Made by a program: the position numbers and the translations under genes. Positions 54,011 to 62,688 of a stretch of DNA of 64,000 nucleotides are shown one piece after another. The notes below the pieces were generated by a model. The model was not told the origin of the DNA, did no database searches, and saw only the letters and a list, made by a program, of their open reading frames with translations. The DNA is from Pseudoxanthomonas kalamensis DSM 18571. Lineage in GTDB: Bacteria > Pseudomonadota > Gammaproteobacteria > Xanthomonadales > Xanthomonadaceae. Numbering within the stretch: position 1 is the first letter of the stretch; the number at the start of each line of letters is the position of its first letter. The stretch covers positions 1 through 64,000 of the forward strand of contig NZ_PDWQ01000003.1 of the NCBI RefSeq assembly GCF_010211745.1, in the 5' to 3' direction.

Positions 54011-54637
54011 ATGTTTTCACTGCAGACCATCTTCGGCCAGGGCAACCAGTTCTACACGCTGCTGGAGGATGCCGCCTCGGCCGCGCACGACAGTGCCATC
54101 GCCCTGCACGCCATGCTGCGCGACGCCGACCGGCAGCCGGCGCTGGACGCTTTCAAGCTGGCCCGGCTGCGCGAGCGCGAGGCCTCCAACAAGATCAGCC
54201 AGGCCCTGGTCGACAGCTTCATCACCCCGATCGAGCGCGAGGATATCGAGGCGCTGGGCTCGGCGCTGTACAAGATTCCCAAGCAGATCGAGAAATTCGC
54301 CGACCGCTACTCGCTGGCGACCCAGCATCTGGAGCACATCGACTTCGCCCCGCGCGCGGCGATGCTGGAACAGGCCTCGGCGGTGGTGATGAAGATGATC
54401 CACCAGCTGCGCAACATGAAGCTGGAGCCGATGAAGGCGCTGAACGACGAATTGCGCGCGCTGGAGAACGAGGCCGACCGGCTGATGCTGGAACTGTACC
54501 GCGACATCTATTCCGGCAAGCTCGACCCGCTGCAGATGTTCCTGCTCAAGGAATTCTTCGAAATCCTGGAAAAGGCCATCGACCGCTGTCGAGAGGCGGG
54601 CGTGGTCGCCTATGAAATCGTGCTGAAGAACTCCTGA
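54011..54637 (+). CDS. DUF47 Pit accessory protein
   Basis: 208-residue, almost all-helical PhoU-like protein (DUF47), cytoplasmic: MFSLQTIFGQGNQFYTLLED at the start, KISQALVDSFITPIEREDIEAL and DRYSLATQHLEHIDF with the acidic PhoU-type helices, then FLLKEFFEILEKAIDRCREA. DUF47 genes sit immediately before pit transporters, as here (12 nt gap), and modulate phosphate uptake. A Pho-box-like site lies upstream. Confidence 0.92.
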   Translation: MFSLQTIFGQGNQFYTLLEDAASAAHDSAIALHAMLRDADRQPALDAFKLARLREREASNKISQALVDSFITPIEREDIEALGSALYKIPKQIEKFADRYSLATQHLEHIDFAPRAAMLEQASAVVMKMIHQLRNMKLEPMKALNDELRALENEADRLMLELYRDIYSGKLDPLQMFLLKEFFEILEKAIDRCREAGVVAYEIVLKNS

Positions 54638-54649
54638 CGGGCCCCGGCA

Positions 54650-55777
54650 ATGTTGACCCTGGCCCTGATCGTCGTGCTCGCGGCGCTGGTGTTCGAGTAC
54701 ATCAACGGTTTCCACGACACCGCCAATTCGATCGCCACCGTGGTCGCGACCAAGGTGCTGACGCCGATGCAGGCGGTTGGCTTGGCCGCTGGGATGAACC
54801 TGGTCGGCGCCCTGCTGGGCACCGCGGTGGCCAAGACCATCTCCTCGGGCCTGATCGATGCCGGCGTGGTCGACGTCGGTTCGCAGCTGATCCTGTGCGC
54901 GCTGCTGGGCGGGATCATCTGGAACCTGATCACCTGGTGGCTCGGGCTGCCGTCCTCGTCCTCGCACGCGCTGATCGGCGGCCTGGTCGGCGCGGCGCTG
55001 GCGGCGGCGCACAACAATTTCGGTGCGATCATCTGGTCGCAGCCGGCCGAGCCGCTGTACAAGAGCGCCGGCCTGCTGTGGAAGGTGATCGTGCCGATGG
55101 TCAGTTCGCCGGTACTCGGCTTCGCCGCCGGCTTCCTAGTGATGGGCCTGTTGTTTTTCATCATCTCGATGATGGCGCGCAGCGGCGGCTGGCTGGCGCG
55201 GCTGGCGCGTCCGCGCTGGGTCAACGGCTTCTTCGGCAAGGCGCAGATCGCCAGCGCCGCCGGCATGGGCTTCGCCCACGGCATGAACGATGCGCAGAAG
55301 ACCATGGGCATCATCGCCCTGACCCTGGTCAGCGCGCAGGCGACCGGCACCATGGACAACCTGCCGGGCTGGCTTGGCTTCCTGCATCCGTCGCAGGCGG
55401 CGCTGGAACACGGCGACATCGACCTGTGGATCAAGATCGCCTGCGCCATGGTGATGGCTGCGGGCACCGCCGCCGGCGGCTGGCGCATCATCAAGACCCT
55501 GGGCCACAAGCTGGTCAAGCTGCATCCGATCCACGGTTTTGCCGCCGAGACCAGCGCGGCTTCGGTGATCCTGGCCGCCTCGTCGCTCGGCATCCCGGTC
55601 TCGACCACCCACAACATTTCCGCGGCGATCATGGGCGTGGGCACGGCCAAGCGGCTGAACGCGATCAAGTGGGGCGTGGTGCACAAGATGATCTGGGCGT
55701 GGATCCTGACCATCCCGATGTCGGGCGGCATCGCCTACGTCCTTTTTCAACTGCTGTCGGCTGTCGGCCTGACCTGA
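54650..55777 (+). CDS. pit: Low-affinity inorganic phosphate transporter (Pit family)
   Basis: 375-residue permease with about ten spans. Signature repeats: FEYINGFHDTANSIATVV at the N-terminal half and FAHGMNDAQKTMGIIALT in the second half, each with the conserved N/D substrate residues, and WWLGLPSSSSHALIGGLVG as well as SLGIPVSTTHNISAAIMGVG. Couples Pi (as metal-phosphate) to H+. Cotranscribed with DUF47. Confidence 0.95.
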   Translation: MLTLALIVVLAALVFEYINGFHDTANSIATVVATKVLTPMQAVGLAAGMNLVGALLGTAVAKTISSGLIDAGVVDVGSQLILCALLGGIIWNLITWWLGLPSSSSHALIGGLVGAALAAAHNNFGAIIWSQPAEPLYKSAGLLWKVIVPMVSSPVLGFAAGFLVMGLLFFIISMMARSGGWLARLARPRWVNGFFGKAQIASAAGMGFAHGMNDAQKTMGIIALTLVSAQATGTMDNLPGWLGFLHPSQAALEHGDIDLWIKIACAMVMAAGTAAGGWRIIKTLGHKLVKLHPIHGFAAETSAASVILAASSLGIPVSTTHNISAAIMGVGTAKRLNAIKWGVVHKMIWAWILTIPMSGGIAYVLFQLLSAVGLT

Positions 55778-55809
55778 TCCGGACGACGGTCCGGCGCTAA
55801 GCTGTCCGC

Positions 55810-56154
55810 ATGGACGGCGAATCCGAAGCGCGCAGCCGACGCATCCTGGACGCGATCCGCGCGATCCCGAGCGGACAGGTCGCAGGCTATGGCGAAGTGG
55901 CGCGACGCGCCGGCCTGCCCGGACGGGCGCGGCTGGTGGCGCGGGTGCTGGGACAGAACGACGACCCAGAGCTGCCGTGGCACCGGGTATTGCGTTCGGA
56001 CGGGCGGATCGCCTTCCCGCAAGGCTCGGCCGGCTATCGCGAACAGGGGCGGCGTCTGCGCGCCGAAGGCGTGCGCGTGGTCAAGGGCAGGGTGCAGGGG
56101 CAGAAGGCCGCCGCCAGCCTGGACGAACAGCTGTGGGGACCGGGTGCCGGCTAG
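55810..56154 (+). CDS. Alkyltransferase-like (ATL) protein
   Basis: 114-residue member of the O6-alkylguanine-DNA-alkyltransferase DNA-binding fold. IPSGQVAGYGEVARRAGLPGRAR is the helix-turn-helix recognition region (in part). The active-site PCHR is changed to PWHR (Trp57 in place of Cys), the defining trait of ATL proteins, which bind alkylated guanine without repairing it and recruit nucleotide-excision repair. C-terminal FPQGSAGYREQGRRLRAEGV is typical. Confidence 0.9.
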   Translation: MDGESEARSRRILDAIRAIPSGQVAGYGEVARRAGLPGRARLVARVLGQNDDPELPWHRVLRSDGRIAFPQGSAGYREQGRRLRAEGVRVVKGRVQGQKAAASLDEQLWGPGAG

Positions 56155-56187
56155 CAGCCGGTATCATGGGTACATTCCCACGACGAG

Positions 56188-56817
56188 ATGCGCATGCTTC
56201 CGCGAATTCCCCCCGTCACCCGCGCGCTGCTGATCGCCAACGGCGCGGTGTTCCTGCTGCAGATGCTGACCCGCGATGCGTTTTCCGGGCCGTTCGCGCT
56301 GTGGCCGCTCGGCTATGGCTTCGGTCCGTGGCAATTGCTGACCTACGGCTTCATGCACGGCAACTTCTCGCATCTGCTGTTCAACATGCTGGCGCTGTGG
56401 ATGTTCGGCTCGCCGCTGGAGCAGACCTGGGGAAACCGCCGCTACCTGACCTATTACGTGGTCTGCATCGTCGGCGCCGGTCTGCTGCAACTCGGGGTGG
56501 GCTGGTGGACGGTGTCCGGCGGCGGCATGCCGTATCCCACGGTGGGCGCGTCCGGCGGCATCTTCGGCCTGTTGCTGGCCTACGGCATGCTGTTCCCGCG
56601 GCAACGGGTGATGCTGCTGTTCCCGCCGATCCCGATGAGTGCGCGCACCCTGGTGATCGTGTACGGCGCGATCGAACTGCTGCTGGGCTTCACCGGGCTG
56701 CAGCCCGGCGTGGCCCACTTCGCTCATCTGGGCGGCATGCTGTTCGGCTGGCTGCTGATCCGCTACTGGCGTGGGCAGCCGCCGTTCGGACGCCGTGGAC
56801 CGCAGCGCCGGTTCTGA
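56188..56817 (+). CDS. Rhomboid-family intramembrane serine protease
   Basis: 209-residue inner-membrane protein with six spans and a short cytoplasmic tail. The catalytic Ser122 is in VGASGGIFG and the His in AHFAHLGG (177/180). HGNFSHLLFNMLALWMFG supplies the oxyanion-region His-Asn. The length is normal for the small bacterial class. An ATG at 56194 would remove two residues. Confidence 0.92.
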   Translation: MRMLPRIPPVTRALLIANGAVFLLQMLTRDAFSGPFALWPLGYGFGPWQLLTYGFMHGNFSHLLFNMLALWMFGSPLEQTWGNRRYLTYYVVCIVGAGLLQLGVGWWTVSGGGMPYPTVGASGGIFGLLLAYGMLFPRQRVMLLFPPIPMSARTLVIVYGAIELLLGFTGLQPGVAHFAHLGGMLFGWLLIRYWRGQPPFGRRGPQRRF

Positions 56818-56842
56818 GTCCCGGCGCCGCGAAAACCGGCGA

Positions 56843-58867
56843 TCAGCGCCACAGGCTGATCTGGTCGGCGTCGTTCAGCTGCATCGGCTGGCCGGGTTTG
56901 CACGAATAGGCTTCGGCGAACGCGGGCAGGTTGGCCAGCGGCAGGTTGCTGCGCAGTTGCCCCGGCGCCTGGTTGGCGGAAGCGGCGCGCAGCTTGGCTT
57001 CGGTTTCGCTCAGGCGCTGGCCCCACAGCTGCGACCAGGCCAGGAAGAAGGCCTGGCGGGCGGCCTTGTCCGAACTGGGCTGGCTGGCCTGCCAGGCGTT
57101 CCACGACAGTTCCAGGCCGGTCAGGTCGTCCATGGCGTCGTTGGCGACGCGGTTGCCCTGCACCTTGTCGCCGCCGGCATCCGGCCAGGTGCGGCCGTTG
57201 TACTGGTTGCCCAGCCGGGTGGCGATGGCGTCCCAGGCCGACAGGTCGGCCGGCGTCCACCAGTCGCGGACTTCGCCCCTGGCATCGACCATGCGGCCGG
57301 TGCGGTCGAAGCCATGGTTGAGTTCGTGGCCGACCAGGGCGCCATAGGCCCCGAACAGCGACGACTCGCCCTTGGAGGGGTCGAAGATCGGCGCCTGCAA
57401 CGCGGCGGCGGTGACGATCAGCCGGTTCTGCGCGATGTCGTAGGTCAGTGCAGGCTGCTGCGGCAGCACGTTCCAGCGGCGCGGGGCGTTGCCCTTGCCA
57501 ATCCGCTTCATTTCCTCGCGGTGGTGCCAGGTGGAGGCGATCAGCACGTTGCCGCCGAAGCTGCCGCGGCCCATCGGCTGCACGCTGTAGTCCAGGTCGC
57601 GGCGCGGGGTACCGACCTCGATCTTCAGCTTCTCCAGCTTGGCGGCGGCTTCGGCCTTGGCCGGCTCGCTCATCCACGGACTGCCGTTGATCGCCTTGCC
57701 CAGCGCCAGCCGCACCTGGTCGGCGACCTGTTCGGCGCGGCGCTTGTCGTCGCTGCCCAGGTAGCGTTCGGCGTATTCCTTGCCGAGCATCGGGCCGGCG
57801 GCGACGTTGATCGCATCCAGCACTTGCAGCCAGCGCGCCTTGGGCGCGTCCTGGCCGCGCAGGATACGGCCGCGGAATGCGAATTCCGCATCGCGCCAGG
57901 GCTTGGCCAGGTACGGCGCCATGGCGTCGCCGACCCGCCAGCGCAGATAGGCCTTCCACTGGTCGGGCTTGGCCTGGGTGATCAGGTCGTTGATCTGCTT
58001 GAACAGCTCCGGGTTGGCCATCGACACGGTGTCGTCGCGGACGCCCTGCGCCTTCAGGAAGGCATCCAGCTGCAGGTTGCGGTACGACTTGGCCAGCGAT
58101 TTGACCTCGACCGGGGCGAAGTTGGCGCGCGGATCGGACAGGTCGGCCAGCGGCCGCGAGGCGCGCGCCAGCCAGGTTTCCATTTCGATGACCTGCTGCG
58201 ACTCGGCATCCAGTTTGGCCGCCGGGGTGCCGGTCAGGGCCAGGATCTGCTTGATGTAATTGCGGTAGCGGCCGAGCAGGTCGCGGGTTTCGGCATCGGT
58301 GCGGGTGTAGTAGGCCGGGTCGGGCAGGCCGGTGCCGCCCTGCATGAAGTAGCCGATATGGCGTTCCAGATCCTGCAGGTCGATGTCGGGGCTGAAGTTG
58401 AACGCCACCGGGATGCCGACCTGGTGCAGGGCGGCGATCGAGGCCGGCACGTCCCTGGACTTGCGGATCGCGTTGATGCGGTCCAGCAGCGGCGCGATCG
58501 GCTTGGCGCCGTCGGCTTCGACCGCGGCTTCGTCGATACCGCTGGCCCAGAAGTCGCCCAGTAGTTTCTGCACGTGGCCCTGCGGCGCGGCCATCGCCGC
58601 TTCCAGCAGTTCGCGTTGCCGGGTCAGGCTGGTCTCGCGCATGCCGCCCAGCACGCTGGCCGCATTGCCGTCGGCGGGCGAAGGGTTGGCCTTCAGCCAG
58701 TCGGCGTTGGCGAACGCATAGAAATCGGTGCATTGGGCGCTGACCGCTGTTGCGCGCGTGGTCTTCTTCTTCGCGGCCCGGGCATCGCCGACGCCCAGTG
58801 CGGAAACCATCAGGGCCGCGACCAGGGCGGTGGCGAGGGGGCGGGCAACACAGCGCTGCGACGGCAT
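56843..58867 (-). CDS. M13-family metallopeptidase, diverged paralogue
   Basis: 674-residue secreted protein (signal peptide about 1-31 after MPSQRCVARPL). It has the neprilysin-type zinc motif ALVGHELNHGFDRTG (HExxH at 514-518). The third ligand position of M13, normally Glu in GENIAD, aligns with NDAMDDLTGL, that is Asp (about 577) with the downstream Asp kept. The substrate-binding NAYY motif of the neighbour is replaced by LTYD. It ends SCKPGQPM...SLWR. GGAG lies 9 nt before the ATG at 58867; the ATG at 58882 is an alternative. Confidence 0.9.
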   Translation of the reverse strand: MPSQRCVARPLATALVAALMVSALGVGDARAAKKKTTRATAVSAQCTDFYAFANADWLKANPSPADGNAASVLGGMRETSLTRQRELLEAAMAAPQGHVQKLLGDFWASGIDEAAVEADGAKPIAPLLDRINAIRKSRDVPASIAALHQVGIPVAFNFSPDIDLQDLERHIGYFMQGGTGLPDPAYYTRTDAETRDLLGRYRNYIKQILALTGTPAAKLDAESQQVIEMETWLARASRPLADLSDPRANFAPVEVKSLAKSYRNLQLDAFLKAQGVRDDTVSMANPELFKQINDLITQAKPDQWKAYLRWRVGDAMAPYLAKPWRDAEFAFRGRILRGQDAPKARWLQVLDAINVAAGPMLGKEYAERYLGSDDKRRAEQVADQVRLALGKAINGSPWMSEPAKAEAAAKLEKLKIEVGTPRRDLDYSVQPMGRGSFGGNVLIASTWHHREEMKRIGKGNAPRRWNVLPQQPALTYDIAQNRLIVTAAALQAPIFDPSKGESSLFGAYGALVGHELNHGFDRTGRMVDARGEVRDWWTPADLSAWDAIATRLGNQYNGRTWPDAGGDKVQGNRVANDAMDDLTGLELSWNAWQASQPSSDKAARQAFFLAWSQLWGQRLSETEAKLRAASANQAPGQLRSNLPLANLPAFAEAYSCKPGQPMQLNDADQISLWR

Positions 58868-58953
58868 CCGGACAAGCTCCATCTACGTGAAGCGGGGGAT
58901 TCTACCGAAGCGCCGGTGAAGTCGTCCTCATCGGCAAACGTGACGCGGGTGGC

Positions 58954-58988
58954 AAAAAAGCGAAGGCCCGGACAAACCGGGCCTTCGC
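58954..58988 (-). terminator. Terminator of the second M13 peptidase gene
   Basis: 12-bp perfect stem GCGAAGGCCCGG/CCGGGCCTTCGC with a 5-nt loop, followed on the minus strand by TTTTTT. It closes the 59013-61109 transcript. Confidence 0.85.
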
Positions 58989-59012
58989 GGGAGGAGCCTT
59001 GCGGACGGAGGC

Positions 59013-61109
59013 TTACCAGATCACGACCTGCTGGCCGCCGCGGCGCACCATCGGGTCGCCTTCCTTGCACGAGAAGGCGGCCGCGAACGCCGGCAGGTTG
59101 GACGGCGCGCCGATCGCGCGGAACTGCGCCGGGGCGTGCGGATCGGTCTTCAGGCGCACGGCCAGCTCTTCCGGAGTGAAGTTGCGGCGCCACACCGTGG
59201 CCCAGTTCAGGAAGAAGCGCTGGTCGCGGGTCAGGCCGTCGCTGGTGTCGTCCGGCGTACCTTCGGTAGCGGTCTTCATGGCGTCGTAGGCGGTGGCCAG
59301 GCCGCCCAGGTCGGCGATGTTCTCGCCCAGGGTCAGCTTGCCGTTGACATGGGTGCCGTCGGCGATGGAATAACCGTCGAACTGCGCGACCAGCTTGCCG
59401 GTGCGCTCGCCGAAGCCCTTGGCGTCGGCCTCGGTCCACCAGTTCTCGAAGTTGCCGGTCGGCCCAAAGCGGCTGCCCTGGTCGTCGTAGCCGTGGGTCA
59501 TCTCGTGGCCGATCACCGCGCCGATGCCACCGTAGTTGACCTCGTCCGGGGCATCCGGATCGAAGAACGGCGGTTGCAGGATGGCGGCCGGGAACACGAC
59601 CTCGTTCTGCAGCGGGTTGTAGTAGGCGTTGACCATCTGCGGCGGCATGCCCCATTCGGTCTTGTCAACCGGCTGGCCGATCTTGGACAGGCCCCACTTG
59701 TAGTTGAATTCGTTGGAGGCCAGCACATTGCCGATGTAGCTGTCGCGGCTGGTCTGCAGGCCGCTCCAGTCGCGCCACTTGTCCGGGTAGCCGATCTTCG
59801 GGGTGAAGCTGGACCACTTCTCCAGCGCCTTGGTCTTGGTCTCGCCGCTCATCCAGGCCAGGTTCTCGATGCGCGCCTTCAGCGCCGTGCTCAGGTTGGC
59901 GACCAGCGCCTCCATCTTGGCCTTGGATTCGGCCGGGAAGGCGACCTTGACGTACAGCTGGCCCAGCGCTTCGCCGGCTTCGCCATTCAGGGTGCGCAGC
60001 ACGCGCTTCCAGCGCGGCTTGTTTTCCTTCTGGCCACGCAGGGTCTTGGAGTAGAAGTTGAAATTCTCCTCGACGAAGGCGTCGCTCAGGTACGGCGCGG
60101 CGCCGTCCACGGTGTGGAAGCGCAGGTAGGCGCGCCACACATCGGCGCCGGTGTCGTCCAGCATCGCGTTCACTTCCTTGTGGAAGTCCGGCATCGCCAG
60201 CGAGAACTTCTCCTGCGGCGCGACGCCCTGCGACTCGAAGAACCGGGTCCACGGGAAGTTGGGGGTCAGCGCGTCGGCGTCGGCCAGGCTGACCGGGTTG
60301 TAGTACAGCGAGACGTCGCGCGAGAGCTGTTCGCTGGTCTTGGAGGCCTTGGCCAGGCGGGTCTCGAAGGCGACCACGTCGGCGGCCTGCTTGGCCGCGT
60401 CTTCGGCGGTCAAGCCGGACAGTTCCAGCACCTTGGCCACGTGGGCCTGGTAGGCGTCCAGTTTTTCCTTGTTCTCGGCCTTGGTGTAGTACTCCGGATC
60501 GGGCAGGCCCAGGCCGCCTTGCGAGGCATAGGCGATGTTCATCGTCGAGTCCTTGAAATCGGCCTCGGCGCCGAAGCCGAACAGGAAGTTCTGGCCCTTG
60601 GCCGCGCTGCTGCGCAGGTAGTCGGTGATGGCGTCCTTATCGGCCAGGCCGTCGATCGCGGTCAGCTCGGACTTGATCGGGTCGATGCCCTGGGCGTTGA
60701 TCTTCGCTTCGTCCATGCCGGTGGCCCAGAAGTCGCCGACCAGCTTCTCGACGCCGCTGGCGTTGGTATCGGCGGCGGACTGTTCGGCCAACTGCCTCTG
60801 CACGGCATTGGAACGCTCGTCGAGCGCCTCGAACGCGCCCCAGCTGGTGCGGTCGCTCGGGATCGGGTTGGATTCCAGCCACTTGCCGTTGGCATAGCCG
60901 GTGAAGTCGGTGCAGGCGTTCTTGCTGGTATCCAGATCCGAGCCCTGGAAACGGCTGACCGGAGGCAGGGTGGATTCGTCTAGGGTCAGGGCCATGGCCT
61001 CGGGCTTGGCCGCGTCGGTGCCGGTGGTGGATTCGGGCTGCTTGCAGCCGGCCAGGACGGCCGTCACGGCCAGGGACAGCAGCAGGATACGAGGGGTCGA
61101 TGCGTTCAC
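59013..61109 (-). CDS. M13-family metallopeptidase lipoprotein
   Basis: 698-residue neprilysin-like zinc endopeptidase anchored as a lipoprotein: lipobox VLAGC with Cys22. The catalytic domain has NAYYNPLQNEVVFPAAIL (about 494), VIGHEMTHGYDDQGSRFG (HExxH 535-539), third ligand Glu596 in LGENIADLGGLATAYDAM, and a C-terminal SCKEGDPM...VVIW. The start is GTG at 61109, chosen because GGAG lies 9 nt upstream and the lipobox is then correctly placed; the frame runs further 5' without family similarity. Confidence 0.93.
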   Translation of the reverse strand: MNASTPRILLLSLAVTAVLAGCKQPESTTGTDAAKPEAMALTLDESTLPPVSRFQGSDLDTSKNACTDFTGYANGKWLESNPIPSDRTSWGAFEALDERSNAVQRQLAEQSAADTNASGVEKLVGDFWATGMDEAKINAQGIDPIKSELTAIDGLADKDAITDYLRSSAAKGQNFLFGFGAEADFKDSTMNIAYASQGGLGLPDPEYYTKAENKEKLDAYQAHVAKVLELSGLTAEDAAKQAADVVAFETRLAKASKTSEQLSRDVSLYYNPVSLADADALTPNFPWTRFFESQGVAPQEKFSLAMPDFHKEVNAMLDDTGADVWRAYLRFHTVDGAAPYLSDAFVEENFNFYSKTLRGQKENKPRWKRVLRTLNGEAGEALGQLYVKVAFPAESKAKMEALVANLSTALKARIENLAWMSGETKTKALEKWSSFTPKIGYPDKWRDWSGLQTSRDSYIGNVLASNEFNYKWGLSKIGQPVDKTEWGMPPQMVNAYYNPLQNEVVFPAAILQPPFFDPDAPDEVNYGGIGAVIGHEMTHGYDDQGSRFGPTGNFENWWTEADAKGFGERTGKLVAQFDGYSIADGTHVNGKLTLGENIADLGGLATAYDAMKTATEGTPDDTSDGLTRDQRFFLNWATVWRRNFTPEELAVRLKTDPHAPAQFRAIGAPSNLPAFAAAFSCKEGDPMVRRGGQQVVIW

Positions 61110-61292
61110 TAGGGTTACTCCGTTACTCCCGCCCGCAGGCGCATGAAGAGACAAGGTTGCCCCGCAGAGCGAGGACAGGTGGCCGCACTCTACGCCCATG
61201 ACCATCGTCATGCAGGGTGTCGGAGGTCATGTGCGCCCTGAACGTGCTGCATAATCAACGGTTTACGCGGAAGCGGGAAAGGGAGATCCGGG

Positions 61293-62666
61293 ATGCGAGT
61301 GCACTTCCACGGCGCGGCGGGCGAGGTCACCGGCTCGATGCATCTGGTCGAGGCGGCCGGCAAGCGGGTGCTGCTGGACTGCGGGATGATCCAGGGCGGC
61401 CGGCAGGCCGAAGCGCGCAATGCCGATCCGTTCCCGTTCGAGCCCGCGCAGCTGGATGCGCTGGTGTTGAGTCATGCACACATCGACCATATCGGGCGGG
61501 TGCCGTTGCTGGTCAAGCGAGGTTTCCGCGGACCGATCCACATCCAGGACGCCGGTGCCGACCTGATGCCGGTGATGCTGCTGGATTCGGCTTCGCTGGC
61601 TGAATCGGACGCGCGGCGCGCCAACCGCAACCTGGCCGATGGCGAGCCGCTGGTGCAGCCGCTGTACACGCGGGAGGACGTGGAAGCGACGATGCGGCAG
61701 GTGCAGCCGCTGCGCTACGACACGCGGCGGGAGATCCTGCCCGGGGTGGAGATCGCCCTGCGCGACGCCGGGCACATCCTCGGCTCGTCGATCGTCGAGC
61801 TGTGGGCGGACGGGCGCAAGCTGGTGTTTTCCGGCGACCTGGGGCCGAAGGGCACGCCGATCCTGCGCGATCCGCAGCCGGTGGCCGAGGCCGACCTGGT
61901 GCTGATGGAATCGACTTACGGCGACCGCAACCATCGCGAGCGCAGCAGCACCGTCCACGAACTAGGCGAAATCCTCGAACTGGCCTGGCGCGAGCGCGGC
62001 AAGGTGCTGATCCCGGCGTTCGCGGTGGGCCGTTCGCAGGAACTGCTGTACTGGTTCGCGCGCTACTGGGACGAGTGGGGGCTGGCGCGCTGGCGGATCT
62101 TCCTGGACAGCCCGATGGCGGCCAGGGTCGTCGATGTCTACGATCGTCACGAGGGCCTGTTCGACGCGCAGGCGCGCGAGGTCTGGCAAGGCCGGCCGCA
62201 TCCGTTCCGGCTGCCCAACCTGCACATCACCGAGTCCACCGAAGAGTCGATGATGATCAACCGGATCGAGAACGGCGCCATCGTCATCGCCGGCAGCGGC
62301 ATGGCCAACGGCGGGCGCATCCAGCATCACCTGCGGCACGGCATCGACCGCGACAGCACGCATGTGGTGTTCGTCGGCTACCAGTCCGAGGGCACGCTGG
62401 GACGGCGACTGGTGGACGGCGCGAAATGGGTGCGCATCCACGGCCGCGACTATCGCGTCAATGCGCGCATCCACACGGTCGGCGGACTGTCGGCGCATAC
62501 CGACCAGCGCGGGCTGATGGAATGGTATGGCCATTTCGAAGCGCATCCGCCGCTGGTGCTGGTGCATGGCGAAGACCGCGCGCGCGAGGCGCTGGCCGGC
62601 GAGATCGGTCAGCGCGACGGCATCGAGGTGATGCTGGCGCGGCCGGGGATGCGCCTGCCGGTGTGA
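61293..62666 (+). CDS. MBL-fold beta-CASP ribonuclease-like protein
   Basis: 457-residue metallo-beta-lactamase/beta-CASP protein. HxHxDH in LVLSHAHIDHIGRVP, early AAGEVTGSMHLVE typical of the CPSF73-like branch, DAGHILGSS and VFSGDLGPKG for the metal His/Asp, then beta-CASP VLIPAFAVGRSQELLYW, GSGMANGGRIQHHL and TVGGLSAHTDQRGLM. No signal peptide. In bacteria such proteins act on RNA ends; this subgroup's substrate is not established. It is alone, convergent with the diguanylate cyclase at the right edge. Confidence 0.92.
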   Translation: MRVHFHGAAGEVTGSMHLVEAAGKRVLLDCGMIQGGRQAEARNADPFPFEPAQLDALVLSHAHIDHIGRVPLLVKRGFRGPIHIQDAGADLMPVMLLDSASLAESDARRANRNLADGEPLVQPLYTREDVEATMRQVQPLRYDTRREILPGVEIALRDAGHILGSSIVELWADGRKLVFSGDLGPKGTPILRDPQPVAEADLVLMESTYGDRNHRERSSTVHELGEILELAWRERGKVLIPAFAVGRSQELLYWFARYWDEWGLARWRIFLDSPMAARVVDVYDRHEGLFDAQAREVWQGRPHPFRLPNLHITESTEESMMINRIENGAIVIAGSGMANGGRIQHHLRHGIDRDSTHVVFVGYQSEGTLGRRLVDGAKWVRIHGRDYRVNARIHTVGGLSAHTDQRGLMEWYGHFEAHPPLVLVHGEDRAREALAGEIGQRDGIEVMLARPGMRLPV

Positions 62667-62688
62667 GTCGCGGCTTGCTTCGGCCGGC

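Noticed and set aside
56843-58867. Complete loss of the third zinc ligand in the first M13 protein (aligning GNRVAN with GENIAD)
   Set aside because: An ungapped alignment of NDAMDDLTGL with GENIADLGGL is better and places Asp at the ligand position, so it is a substitution, not a loss.
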